Positions 33,415-44,027 of a DNA stretch of 64,000 nt are shown piece after piece. A program made the translations under genes and the position numbers. The stretch covers positions 15,736,429 to 15,800,428 of the forward strand of contig NC_063264.1 in assembly GCF_019578655.1 (NCBI RefSeq). The letters are read 5' to 3'. Numbering within the stretch: the stretch's first letter is position 1; the number at the start of each line of letters is the position of its first letter. Source of the stretch: Ricinus communis. Lineage: Eukaryota > Streptophyta > Magnoliopsida > Malpighiales > Euphorbiaceae. The notes under the pieces were generated by a model that ran no database searches, had not been told where the DNA came from, and saw only the letters and a program-made list of their open reading frames with translations.

Positions 33415-36237
33415 TATTTGATAAATTTAAAAGATATATTTGAGATGTTAATGCTTTTTGAAGTGGAGTTTAGATTTCTATATGTGTAGGAGGTGAGATT
33501 TCATTTTTATACCGAGTGTAAAGAGATAAGTACGCCAATGACTCATTAAGCCTCGTATAAATTTAAAAAATAGTTTTTTTTCTATAAATATTAGAAAAAT
33601 ATATAATAATTATAGAAATACCTGCAAAAATTGCTGATAAAAAAAATCCAAAACTGGAATTTTATTTACAAAGATATCTAAAATAAAATTTTATTTATAA
33701 AAATATTCAACTTAGTTATTTAGATGAAAAGATATATGTTAAGTATACTTTTTAAAAAATGTAAATATGTTGAGTATGCTTTTGATAGATAATGAATGTA
33801 AAATATATTAATTTTTGTGATATATTATTGCATTTATTTAATTTTGTGATATTGATAATGAATAAATAAATTTAAAATATATTTTTCTCATTTAAAGATT
33901 TAAATATGTATTGAAAATGTTATATATAAAAAATAAATTAACCTGCTATAAGGTAAAAAAAAAGTAAATGTTGAATATATATTAAAAAAAGTATATATCT
34001 CATATACTTTGAACATAAACTAAATAAAATATATATTGATTTTTAATTATATTTATATTTAAATACTAATAATATGAAATATCAATTTCTTTCAATATTA
34101 AAATTTAATGAATAATTTAATCAATATTTATAATATTTACAACTATTTTAAAAAGCTAAAAAGAATGTGAAATATTAATAAAATAAAAATAAATAACAAT
34201 AAAAGGTACATGTTTAACAAAAAATAGTATACATTAAGTATATGTTAGGTATCTCAAACTTTTTTAAATGAAATAAAATACAAACTCAGAAAAATTTGAA
34301 TGACAAAAGATATACATTTGCCAAATAATATTATAATTTTGGTATCTAAAACTTTTTAAAATGAAATAGAATTCAATTTAAATGTTCAACAACAAACGGT
34401 TTATGTTTATTAATATATGATGTATGTTGAATATTTGTAAAGTATTTAAAACTAATTTTAAAAAAATAAAAAAAATACAAAAGGTAAAAAGTTGGTACTT
34501 CTTAAAATAGTATGAGTTATTTTTGAAAAATAAAAAATGTGAGTATTTTCTTAATTATTCTAAAAAATAGATAAATGGCGAAATCTCTTCTAAAAAGATT
34601 AAATCTAAAAAATAATTTTTTTATAAATAAAATTTTAATATTTATTAATTCTATGATATATTATTTTTTTCTTTTCTTTTTTCTAAAATAAGATGCATTA
34701 TTATATTTTAGTGATACAAAACTATATAACAAAAAAAGAAATATAGTGTGTACTTGAAAAGTGCTATTAAAATAAAAACATAAAGTATTGTCCAAGTATA
34801 AAACACATATTTGTCTCTTAAGTATAAAAATGTTAAACTATAGAGGAGTTATTTGAATTTCATTTTAATTTCTTATAGATAATTATTTAATTATACACTT
34901 TTTAGTTTAGAGATGGTAAATGATCATATTTTGCAATCATATATAATAAAGGGTTGGGTTACATTGGTTCAGGTTTCATCATTAGAATTTCGGGTTACTT
35001 CAGGTAAGATAATTTCGATTCACATCATTTTGAGTATCAACTGATTTCAGTCTCGGATTATTTCAATTTTAGATTGCGAAATTGAACTGTTACATGTGAG
35101 AATGAGCATTACTGGGCTCAAATCTAAAAGATAAACTGAGGGAAACCAAAATAGAAATTTGATTAAGTTTTTCTTATTTCGTTTGATGTTTTTATCATTG
35201 TCTCTGTAGCTTTTGGTTATTTAAGTTCAGTTTTTACAAAGAATAAACCGAACTGACTAATTATGTTTAAATATATATTTGTTATGCCAATTAAAAGAAA
35301 AATATCATGTTTAGTTTAGTGGTAAGTACAGTTAATTTGAGACCGACTTGGGATTGACGTGGATGTTAAGAAAGTAGATTTAGAGTACTTTTTATTCATA
35401 GATTAAATGTATTTCTTATACGTTTTATAATTTAATTTTGTCAAATATATTTTTAAGCATCAGTTAAATTATTCTAAACAAATTATCGGAAAAAATATAG
35501 TCATAAACTGTTGTATTGTAAAATAATTTGACAATTTATCAATTGAAATATAATCGGTAAATTATTAGTAAATTATCATCTGTAAATTTTGATGAATGCG
35601 AAAGCACCAACAATCTAAAATTATCTATAACCGTATACTTTGCAATAATTTATTCATGGAAAATTTTGCAAGTAAATTATTAATTTGTTATAGTGTTTCT
35701 CTTTAAAAAATTCAGAAATTTAACTTTTTTCAAAATGCTTTTGCCAAATATAATCTACAAATGGAGCTTTAACAGAAACGATCCAGATTCGAGTTTTATA
35801 GCATCCCTTGTTATTTTTCTTTTCCATTATGGACTGTTAGCAATAGAGTTGTAAATGACAACTTCATGACAGTTTTTTATTATTAAAAAAGTACCTGTGA
35901 CAATTTCGCTAGCCTCTATGATATTGTTTATCTTAAAACATTTAATGATTTGTAGTAAACATTCATTCTCCTGTGAAATCAAAAAGTATAAGCTTCTGAA
36001 AATAAGTCGCCAATCATTTATACATTCTTTATTTGCTCGATTAGGAGTGAAAAGTTAGAAATTGATGTTAAATGGTCAAATTAAAATTATAATATTCTTT
36101 GTGAAATATTCTAATTAATAAAAATAAGTATGAGCAAAATTTTTATAAATTGATGACAACAAAATATAAAATTCAAAAATAAGAATCACAAATTTTTGTT
36201 CATAAAACTTTTTTTTAATAAAAGGAGGTTGCAGATG

Positions 36238-36930
36238 TGATGTACACCTTCTAAGGAAGAGAAGGATACACGCCAAGATCGATACTTATAAGGTTTGCCA
36301 AAAGATATTTGTGGAACTATCACCTTTATTTATAAAGAAATAAGATCAATAGCTATAATGAGATGAACTTAATTAATCCTAGAAACTAACAAGTTAATAG
36401 AATTAAATTAAGGTAGAAGTGAAATCAAAACCTAAACAATAAGTTTTAATCTCAAGAACACTTAAAGAAACTCTTTAAGCAAAAACAAGGTTTTCTATTC
36501 AATCAAAGATATATATGCTTTTGCTGAATTACATAGCTCTATTTATAGAGTTTAAATAATCCTAATCCTAGAATGACTAGGATATACGGCCAAGACTCCT
36601 AAATAAACAAAACTTGAAGTAAAAGAGTAGTAAACTCCTATTTTGACTTGGACTTGTTAAAAGAAGACTCATATTTTGACTTGGATTTTGACTTTGAATA
36701 TTCAACCTTGGACTTGGGCCTTATGTTTGGGCTTGAATTCAACATAAATCAGATATGATCTTCATGTCTTCACGTTGGGCTTTAATCTATGAATGAAATA
36801 CAATTAATCAAAGTTGAATCCCGGTAGGACTCCTAATTGGATTAGGATTCCTAGTGAAAATAGGATTCCTTTTGTCACTTGAACTCTTGATGCCATCAGG
36901 ACTCCTTGCTAGATTAAGATCTTTACATCA
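36238..36930 (-). repeat. Solo LTR related to the chromovirus-like LTRs (variant 5' third)
   Basis: Flanked by perfect five-base duplications AGATG (36233-36237 and 36931-36935). On the minus strand it begins TGATGTAAAGATC and ends GTGTACATCA. About 583 bp (36238-36820) match the LTRs at 38348 and 43250, including a palindromic TATA region (CTATTTATAG near 36539). The other 110 bp (36821-36930) do not match and lack the pol-tail coding stretch. It is a solo LTR of a sister subfamily. Confidence 0.85.
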
Positions 36931-37221
36931 AGATGTCAGGCAATATACCAAAGCATTTTAGCCATGCTGACACTCCTCTAGCATTAATACTTTAATAATA
37001 TCTATTTCGGTATAAAGATCTAGATTACTCTCTTTAATCATAATAATAGTCTTTGAAGAAGTGTTCCAAATTACTCTTATCTCCTAAGCTTGAGGAATAG
37101 TTTCTAGGTCTTCATCCCGGAAGCAGTCCGAGTGTGGTTTCAACCCTTCTACTCTGCGTCTCTTAACTCTCACCCTCATTCCTATACTCTTCACCTACCT
37201 CACCCCATCAATTATTGCTCT

Positions 37222-38026
37222 ATGGCTTCTTCTAGTCATAATCATAGTGAAAGAAATATTGATATAGAATCTCTTAAATAGTCAGCTTGCACATTAGAAC
37301 TTGATAAGGACATTGAGAAAGCTCAAAATGTACTTAACCTTGTTCTTGTAGGTAGATTCTTAAGGGGAAAAAGCTATAGCATCAGTCTATTGAAAGAGTG
37401 GCTCCCGAAGTAGATTTCACAATTGACAATACAATCCAATGAAGTTCCTTTATGAGGCTAAAAGTTATGATAGAAGAAACTTATGCTCTAACATCCCTAT
37501 TGAAAAGATGAACCCATTATTCCTAAGTGACAAAAAAGATGTTGAGGTTTCTGTTTAGCACATTTAAAGGAAATAACATGTTTAAAAAGGAAAGATTTGT
37601 CTTTACCCAAGATACAGTGATGGATTCTCAAGTGGCTTAAGAGGAGATGAAGGAAGTGGGCCTAAACCCAAAATACAAAATAACCCCCTAGCCTAAGTAA
37701 CCCCTTAGCTATACTGAAACTCAACATTATACTAAGCCCGCCCAATACTCCAAAACCCGTTCTTACTACTAAACCCAACCCCTAAAAATAGCCCCATAAA
37801 TTCAAGCTGAAATCCATCGCCCGAAAGAGTTGTGCATTTAAAACACAGGCCCCCAGCCCAACAGTTTACCATTTCCCTCAAGGAGGAGCTAGCTCAACCA
37901 ACTAGAGAATAAACAACTTCGTCACCATTACCCCAAAATGTTACTGCTCAACCTTTTATCTCAGTCACAAATGAGTCTTCTTCTGAAAAAGCCTTACTTG
38001 GTCAATAAGGAATCACCAAGGCAACC
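37222..38026 (+). pseudogene. LINE ORF1 (gag-like), broken
   Basis: The ATG at 37222 starts MASSSHNHSERNIDIESLK followed by a TAG. It continues LDKDIEKAQNVLNLVLVGRFLRGK, the DUF4283-type start seen in plant L1 ORF1 proteins (a nucleic-acid-binding gag analogue), whose next motif is normally …KGRxxxxxxL…W. Reading frames change several times and a proline-rich C-terminal half can be followed only loosely. No zinc knuckle is visible. The stop and frameshifts rule out a product. Confidence 0.65.
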
Positions 38027-38347
38027 ATGACACTACTAGTGTGGAACTATTAGGGCCTTGGGCAACCCTTGACAGTTAAGGCTCTGAGAGAGTTGATCTT
38101 TAAACATCGTGCCTCTGTTGTTTTTCTTGCATAAACAAAGCAACATAGTCGCTATTTGGAAAGGTTGAGAAATCATTTTGGTTATGGAGAACCAGAATAT
38201 GTTGAACCAAGAGTCAAATCAAGGGAACTCGCTCTATGGTGGGTTTCTAATGTTAATGTTTAGGTTATAATGAAGTCAAAAAAATTTATTAATCCTTTTG
38301 TGGATGATGAGAAATGATGGCACTTAAGTGGAGTCTACAGAGCCCCT
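38027..38347 (+). pseudogene. LINE ORF2 endonuclease, N-terminal part
   Basis: Starts MTLLVWNY, then a stop where Arg/Cys is usual (WNCRGLG), then GLGQPLTVKALRELIFKHRASVVFLA with a stop replacing the catalytic Glu of the ETK motif. It continues YLERLRNHFGYG, LALWWVSNVNV and WHLSGVYRAP. This is the apurinic/apyrimidinic-type endonuclease of plant L1 elements. It is interrupted here and continues at 44023. Confidence 0.8.
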
Positions 38348-39121
38348 TGATGTAAACCTTCTAAGGAAGAGAAGGATACACGACAAGATCGATACTTATA
38401 AGGTTTGCCAAAAGATATTTGCGGAACTATCACCCTTATTTATAAAGAAATAAGATCAATAGCTATAATGGGATGAACTTAATTAATACTAGAAACTAAC
38501 AAGTTAATAGAATTAAATTATGGTAGACGTGAAATCAAAACCTAAACAATAAGCTTTAATCTCAAGAACACTTAAAGAAACTCTTTAAGCAAAAACAAAG
38601 TTTTCTATTCAATCAAAGATATATGTATATTGCTGAATTACAGAGCTCTATTTATAGAGTTTTAAAACAAAATAATCCTAATCCTAGAATGACTAGGATA
38701 TGTGGCCAAGATTCCTAAATAAATAAAACTTTGAATTAAAAGAAAAGAAAACTCCTATTTTAACTTGGACTTGTTAAAAGAAAACTCCTAGTTTGACTTG
38801 GATTTTGATTTTGAATATTCAACCTTGGATTTGGGCTTTACGTTTGGGCTTGAATTCAACATAAATCAGAGTTTATCTTCATGTCTTTACGTTGGGCTTT
38901 AATCTATGAATGGAATATAATTAATCAAAGTTGAATCTTGATCTTCTAAGTCCAACTCGCTATCCTTACTTCTTGAATGCATCTTGTCTATCACGTGGAC
39001 TATAAAAGAACACAAGGCAGCCTTGAATCTCTTGCTTCTATCTCGTGTGATTGGACCCTCATACTTCAATGGATCCATTCGTGGCTTGCTTGGTGGTGAA
39101 GGATCAGCCTTGATTTTATCA
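38348..39121 (-). repeat. Chromovirus-like 3' LTR, contains the end of pol
   Basis: 774 bp; begins TGATAAAATC right after the PPT (minus strand) and ends GGTTTACATCA. The pol reading frame continues through the PPT and for about 74 codons into this LTR, stopping at 38899. A palindromic TATA box (CTCTATTTATAGAG region) lies at about 38646-38660. Confidence 0.92.
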
Positions 39122-40626
39122 TCCCCTCCCTCCTCGAAAGGATTCGTCCTCGAATCAAGACCTTCATAAAAAGAAAATGGAGATAAATTAACAACATTGA
39201 ATGTAGCACTAACTCCATACTTACCGGGCAAGTCAATCTTGTAAGCATTATTGTTGATGCATTCCAACACTTGAAATGGTCCATCTCTCCTTGGCATCAA
39301 CTTGCTTTTTCTTTGGTTTGGGAATCTTTCTTTGCACATGTATATACACACCCAATCTCCGGGTTCAAAGATCACCTCTTTTCTTCCTTTGTTGGCGTGT
39401 TTAGCATTTGCTTCATTCTTGCGCTCTAGATTAGCTCGAACCTGTTTATGCAATTTAAGCACATATTCGGCCTTTTTCTTGCCATCAAGGTTAGTTTGTT
39501 CCTTTAAAGGTAAAGTAATCAAATCTAAAGGACTCAAAGGTACAAACCCATAGACAATCTCAAAAGTTTTATCAAAATTAGGAAGAGATAGAATAGGAGA
39601 AGAAGTAAGTTTTTGTTTGAGAAAGTCAAACGCCGATTGTTGTGCTTCTCCCCAATAAAACTTCACATCTTTCTTCACTAATTCATTCAATGGTGTGGCA
39701 ATGGTACTGAAATCTTTCACAAAACGCCTATAGAAGCTTGCTAGTCCATGAAAACTTCGAACTTCACTTGCATTTATGGGAATCGGCCACTCTTTGATTG
39801 CCTTCACCTTTTCTTCATCAACCTCAATTCCTTTTGCACTAACAACAAAACCAAGAAAAATAAGTTTGTTTGTGCAAAAATCGCACTTCTTGATGTTAGC
39901 AAACAGAACTTCTTTGCATAAAGTTTCAAGAACTAAACGCACGTGCTTTACATGTTCATCATAAGACTTGCTATAAATAAGTATATCATCAAAATTGACA
40001 ACCACAAATCTGCCTATATAAGCACGTAAAATATGATTCATTAATCTCATGAATGTACTAGGTGCATTAGTTAAACCAAACAGCATGACTAACCACTCAA
40101 ATAAACTAAATTTAGTTTTGAATGCTATTTTCCATTCATCATCCTCTTTCATTCTAATTTGATGATAACCACTTTTTAGATCAATCTTAGTGAACACAAC
40201 AGCCCCATGCAACTCATCAAGCATATCATCTAACCTAAGTATAGGATGATGATATTTAATAGTTAGTTTGTTAATTGTACGGCAATCCACACATATACGC
40301 CAAGAACCATCTGTCTTAGGGACAAGTATAACAGGAACAGCACATGGACTTAAACTTTCCCTAACATAACCTTTATTAAGAAGTTCTTCCACTTGGCGTT
40401 GTAGTTCTTTGGTTTCCTCGAAATTTGCTCTATATGCCGGCCTATTGGGTATGGTAGAACTAGGTACAAAGTCAATTTGGTGCTCAATTCCACGAATGGG
40501 TGGTAACCCACTTAGAATTTTATCGGGAAACATGTCCTCAAACTCTTGCAAAAGAGACTTGAAACTTGAAGGCAAAGAAACATTAAAATCGTTAGTGGTT
40601 AGAAAAATTTCTTTATAAACAAGCAC
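38899..40626 (-). pseudogene. RT fused to integrase C-terminus by in-frame deletion (575 codons open)
   Basis: An uninterrupted frame. RT (about residues 60-270): [53 protein letters not shown] (first Asp), [15 protein letters not shown], and FVVVNFDDILIYSK, where the catalytic Asp pair is kept but the preceding Tyr is Asn. The RT connection follows (FLGFVVSAKGI, VRSFHGLASFYRRFVKDFS). At FDKTFEIVYGFVPL (about 39553-39575) the RNase H start jumps directly to the integrase C-terminal region (PFEVVYGFNPL in relatives). The rest is the integrase tail: EPGDWVCIYMCKERFP, RDGPFQVLE and NAYKIDLPG, then DSRTNPFEEGGDD encoded by the PPT, and GPITRDRSKRFKAAL inside the LTR. The enzyme set is incomplete, so at best it depends on other elements. 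Confidence 0.88.
39122..39134 (-). other. Chromovirus-like PPT, translated as part of pol
   Basis: The minus strand reads AGGAGGGAGGGGA directly before the LTR's TGATAAAA. In the pol frame it encodes part of FEEGGDD. Confidence 0.85.
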
Positions 40627-41499
40627 AAGTATTTATTTTTGTGACATTAAAGCTTTTCTCACATCTCTCTCTCTTACCACAAAGCTCACTTTTCTCTCTT
40701 TTGCACTCAACTCACCTTTTTCTTGCGCCTCACAACTCAATGTTTTCTATTTGCGCAAACTCTCTTTCTCTCCTTTTTCCTCTCTTTTCTCACACCCCTC
40801 ATGGTTTTCCACACAGCTTTCCTTTTGCTTGTGCACCTTTTTTTTTTCCACGTGCACTCTCTCTCTCTCTCTCTCTCTTTCTTTTCCTTTTTTATAGGCA
40901 GCAACTTTAAGTTTCATTATACGTTGGTCTTCATTAACAATCTTTGGACTTAAAGGTGTAAGAGTATAAAGTTTATTCTGAAGTGTAAGACAATAGCAAT
41001 TTGAATGCCCCTTGTAGATGACATCTCTATCAAACAGCCATGGCCTTCCCAAAAGTAGATGACAAGCTTGCATTGGGATCACATCACACAATACTTCATC
41101 TTGGAACTTTTGTACACCAAACGCCACCCTAACTTGCTTTGTAACCTTGATACCTCCCGAATCATTCAATCATTGAAGAGTATATAGTTTTGGATGTTTG
41201 GTTGTTAGAAGTTTCAATCGATCCATCATCATTGTGCTAGCAACATTAGTGCAACTACCACTATTAATAATTAAAACACAAGGAGTTTTTCTTACCAAAC
41301 AACGTGTATGGAAGATGTTCTCTCTTTGGCTTTCATCATCAGCCCCTTGTTGCACGTTCAAGAATCTAATGGTGACTCCACATAACTCACCTAAATGCCC
41401 CTCTTGCTTAGCTCCATCATCGGAATAGCAATCTTCTAATTCAGGCATTGAATCTTCATCACTTTCAGCTCCACTATCTTTTTCACTAGCATACACCAA
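40627..41499 (-). pseudogene. Chromovirus-like protease region
   Basis: The frame 41499-41170 begins in an acidic linker (EKDSGAESDEDSMPELEDCYSDDGAK). It reaches the retropepsin motif CVLIINSGSCTNVAS, where the catalytic Asp of the usual IDGGS/IDSGS is Asn. A stop separates it from 41169-40747, which holds VTKQVRVAF, DEVLCDVIPMQACHLLLGRPW and the KIVNEDQ linker. The end of this frame is a (CT)n-derived run of Glu-Arg repeats. The gap to the RT frame at 40626 needs one frame change. The protease is inactive by the Asp to Asn change. Confidence 0.8.
40856..40882. repeat. (CT)n microsatellite inside the pol region
   Basis: About eleven CT units; read on the minus strand it makes an alternating Glu-Arg run. 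Confidence 0.9.
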
Positions 41500-42583
41500 T
41501 TCGTCTCCTTTTAATGCTAAAGTGCGCTTGTTTGGACATTGAGAAGAGATATGTCCATAGCCTAAGAATTTAAAGCATTGGATCTTTTTGGGCTTGCCTT
41601 CTTGAGTTCAGCCTTTATTACTTTGATCCCCCTTTGTTTCGGCTTTATTATCTTTAGACACTTCCTTTCCTTTTATTTTGGGCAGAATTTGGACCTTTCC
41701 AATTGGATTTCCAATTAGAATTTATTGAAGATGAGTTCTTGCTCTTTTGCTTCAATTGCCGCTCTATCTTGATTGCCATGTGTAGCATGTCCTCCATCTC
41801 TACATAATGCTGCAATTCAACAAGATTAGCAATATATTTGTTAAGACCATGCAAAAATCGAGCCATAGTAACCTCCCTATCCTCTTCTATATTGGCCCTA
41901 ATCAAAGCAATCTCTATGTCTTGATAATACTCCTCTACGCTCTTTCCTCCTTGTACCAAACTTTGTAGCTTATTGTACAACTCTCTATAGTAATGAGAAG
42001 GAACAAAGCGTTTCCTCATTATTCGTTTCACTTCAGCCCATGTTTGGATCTCCCCCTTACCATTCCTACGCCTATTACTCACTAGTTAGTCCCACCAAAT
42101 TGCAGCATAATGGATGAATTCAACTACAGCCAATTTTACTTTCTTCTCCTCACTATAGTTTTGGTATTGAAATATTCTCTCAACCTTCTTTTCCCACTCT
42201 AGATACAACTCGGGATCACTCTTACCTTAAAAGGAAGGAATTGTAAGCTTAATACTACCCAAGTATGAATCTACCTTATTTCTCCTATGGTGAATTTCGG
42301 TTCTATCTCCCTATTCTTCTTCATCTCTCCATGTTCCTCTCCTCGCTCTAGACATACTTTCTGCATCTCGAAAGCTCCTACCTCTCGATTCAGATTTGTT
42401 TTTTATTAGTTCATCCATCATTTCAGCATACCTATTTTCGCTATCAAGCCTTTGTCGTTCAAGTTTGGAGTTTATAGCCTCCATGAATGCTCTCACATCT
42501 AGAATTCTGTGATCGAAATCTTTGGAAGAAGACTGATTAGACATGGTTTCAAGAAGATTGGTTTCTCCCTCACGTGTTTGCAC
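41500..42583 (-). pseudogene. Chromovirus-like gag
   Basis: The ATG at 42583 starts an acidic and basic coiled region (ILDVRAFMEAINSKLERQRLDSENRYAEMMDEL, then an Arg/Ser-rich stretch) ending at 42311. After a frame change, 42082-41654 has the gag core: IQTWAEVKRIMRKRFVPSHYYRELYNKLQSLVQGGKSVEEYYQDIE and REVTMARFLHGLNKYIANLVELQ, the classic Retrotrans_gag pattern. A zinc knuckle follows at about 41530-41580, QCFKFLGYGHISSQC, whose second Cys is Phe. At least three frame breaks. Confidence 0.85.
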
Positions 42584-43235
42584 TCAATCAAAGAAAGAGT
42601 TTGTCTTTGTGCCCTTCAAAATTAACTCAAATTGTAAAAGTTAAAATCACAACCAACTTAATAAAACACAATACACAAGCTAGAACAAAAATTAATTAAG
42701 CTAAAGATGAATTAGAGGAAAATGAGAATAAAATAACGAATTAAGAATAAGGATGGAGAAATAAAGAATAACGGAAAGATAAAGAAGAATATAAGAAACC
42801 GAATAGGAAACACTTAAGAAAAATTAGAATAGGAAAAGGAATTGAAAAGAGAAGTTTATATGATATCTTCAAACCTGATTTTCTTTGGATTTTGACCTTG
42901 ACCAAGTCAATCTTTTTTTGAATCAGCTCCAAATCTTGCTTTCTATATTCTTTCTTTTCTTTTCTTTTTTTTAAACCTCACTTCGGATCAATAATTCAGA
43001 TCCATACACAATTTTTTTTTATAACCAAACAAGAACAAAACACATAGAGCTTAATTTGATTAAAACGTCTCGAAGACTTTGATCAAGCAAATTAAATGAA
43101 ACGAAATAACAAGATAAAGATATCACAAACCAATTTATCTAGATCATCTCGAAGACTTTAACCAAACAAAAGAGTATGTGAGTAGAAGAACAACGAAGAT
43201 AACAAATAGGATACGTAACAAAACCTTGTAAGCTA
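42584..43235 (-). other. Leader of the chromovirus-like element
   Basis: Noncoding, AT-rich, between PBS and gag. Small frames on the minus strand here are not coding. Confidence 0.7.
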
Positions 43236-43247
43236 GCTCTGATACCA
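43236..43247 (-). other. Primer-binding site, initiator tRNA-Met
   Basis: The minus strand reads TGGTATCAGAGC, two bases inside the 5' LTR. Confidence 0.92.
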
Positions 43248-43249
43248 AA

Positions 43250-44022
43250 TGATGTAAACCTTCTAAGGAAGAGAAGGATACACACCAAGATCGATACTTA
43301 TAAGGTTTAGCAAAAGATATTTGCGGAACTATCACCCTTATTTATAAAGAAATAAGACCAATAGCTATAATGGAATGAACTTAATTAATCCTAAAAAACT
43401 AACAAGTTAATAGAATTAAATTAAGGTAGAAGTGAAATCAAAACCTAAACAATAAGCTTTAATCTCAAGAACACTTAAAGAAACTCTTTAAGCAAAAATA
43501 AAGTTTTCTATTCAATCAAAGATATATGTATATTACTAAATTACATAACTCTATTTATAGAGTTTTAAAACAAAATAATCCTAATCCTAAAATGACTAGG
43601 ATATGTGGCCAAGATTCCTAAATAAATAAAATTTTGAATTAAAAGAAAAGAAAACTCCTATTTTAACTTGGACTTGTTAAAAGAAAACTCCTAATTTGAC
43701 TTGGATTTTGATTTTGAATATTCAACCTTAGACTTGGGCTTTACGTTTGGGCTTGAATTCAACATAAATCAGAGTTGATCTTCATGTCTTTACGTTGGGC
43801 TTTAATCCATGAATGAAATACAATTAATCAAAGTTGAATCTTGATCTTCTAAGTCCAATGCTATCCTTGCTTCTTAAATGCATCTTGTCTATCACGTGGA
43901 CCATGAAAGAACACAAGGCAACTTTGAATCTCTTGCTTCTAGCTCGTGTGATTGGACCCTCATACTTCAATGGATCCATTCGTGGCTTGCTTGGTAGTGA
44001 AGGATCAACCTTGATTTTATCA
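43250..44022 (-). repeat. Chromovirus-like 5' LTR
   Basis: 773 bp. Begins TGATAAAATCAAGG and ends GGTTTACATCA on the minus strand. It carries the same pol-tail-like sequence (about 43850-44020) as the 3' LTR, here not preceded by pol. Confidence 0.93.
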
Positions 44023-44027
44023 CCCCT

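Larger units (their letters stand above)
32375..36237. other. AT-rich spacer, no gene
   Basis: Nearly 4 kb with no supportable coding frame. It includes an (ATT)n run (33251-33278) and a two-copy 38-bp tandem repeat (33343-33414, 'aactaaatattatgatacat'). 33550-34650 is extremely AT-rich. Confidence 0.55.
37100..38347 (+). mobile_element. L1-type LINE, 5' part (ORF1 and start of ORF2)
   Basis: The LINE begins somewhere before the ATG at 37222; its exact 5' end is not visible. It is cut at 38347 by the chromovirus-like insertion and resumes at 44023. Together the two parts are about 4.2 kb. The bases CCCCT at both junctions are the duplication made by the insertion. Confidence 0.8.
38348..44022 (-). 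mobile_element. Chromovirus-like (CRM-type) Ty3/gypsy element with internal deletion
   Basis: Complete ends: perfect CCCCT duplications at 38343-38347 and 44023-44027, LTRs 44022-43250 and 39121-38348, tRNA-Met PBS (43247-43236) and PPT (about 39134-39122). Order on the minus strand: gag, protease, RT, remnant of integrase C-terminus. It is 5675 bp, shorter than a full element because RNase H and most of integrase are deleted in frame. The CRM-type assignment comes from the GPITR…KRFK motif near the end and from the pol frame running into the 3' LTR, both described for that clade. No chromodomain was sought by search, so this is inference. The first 150 bases of the two LTRs differ at about eight positions by eye, so the insertion is not recent. 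Confidence 0.9.

Noticed and set aside
43250..44022. First read as the end of a second tandem copy of the chromovirus-like element because pol-tail sequence precedes the PBS
   Set aside because: The CCCCT duplications and the match to the 3' LTR show that the pol tail is part of the LTR itself, so this is one element.
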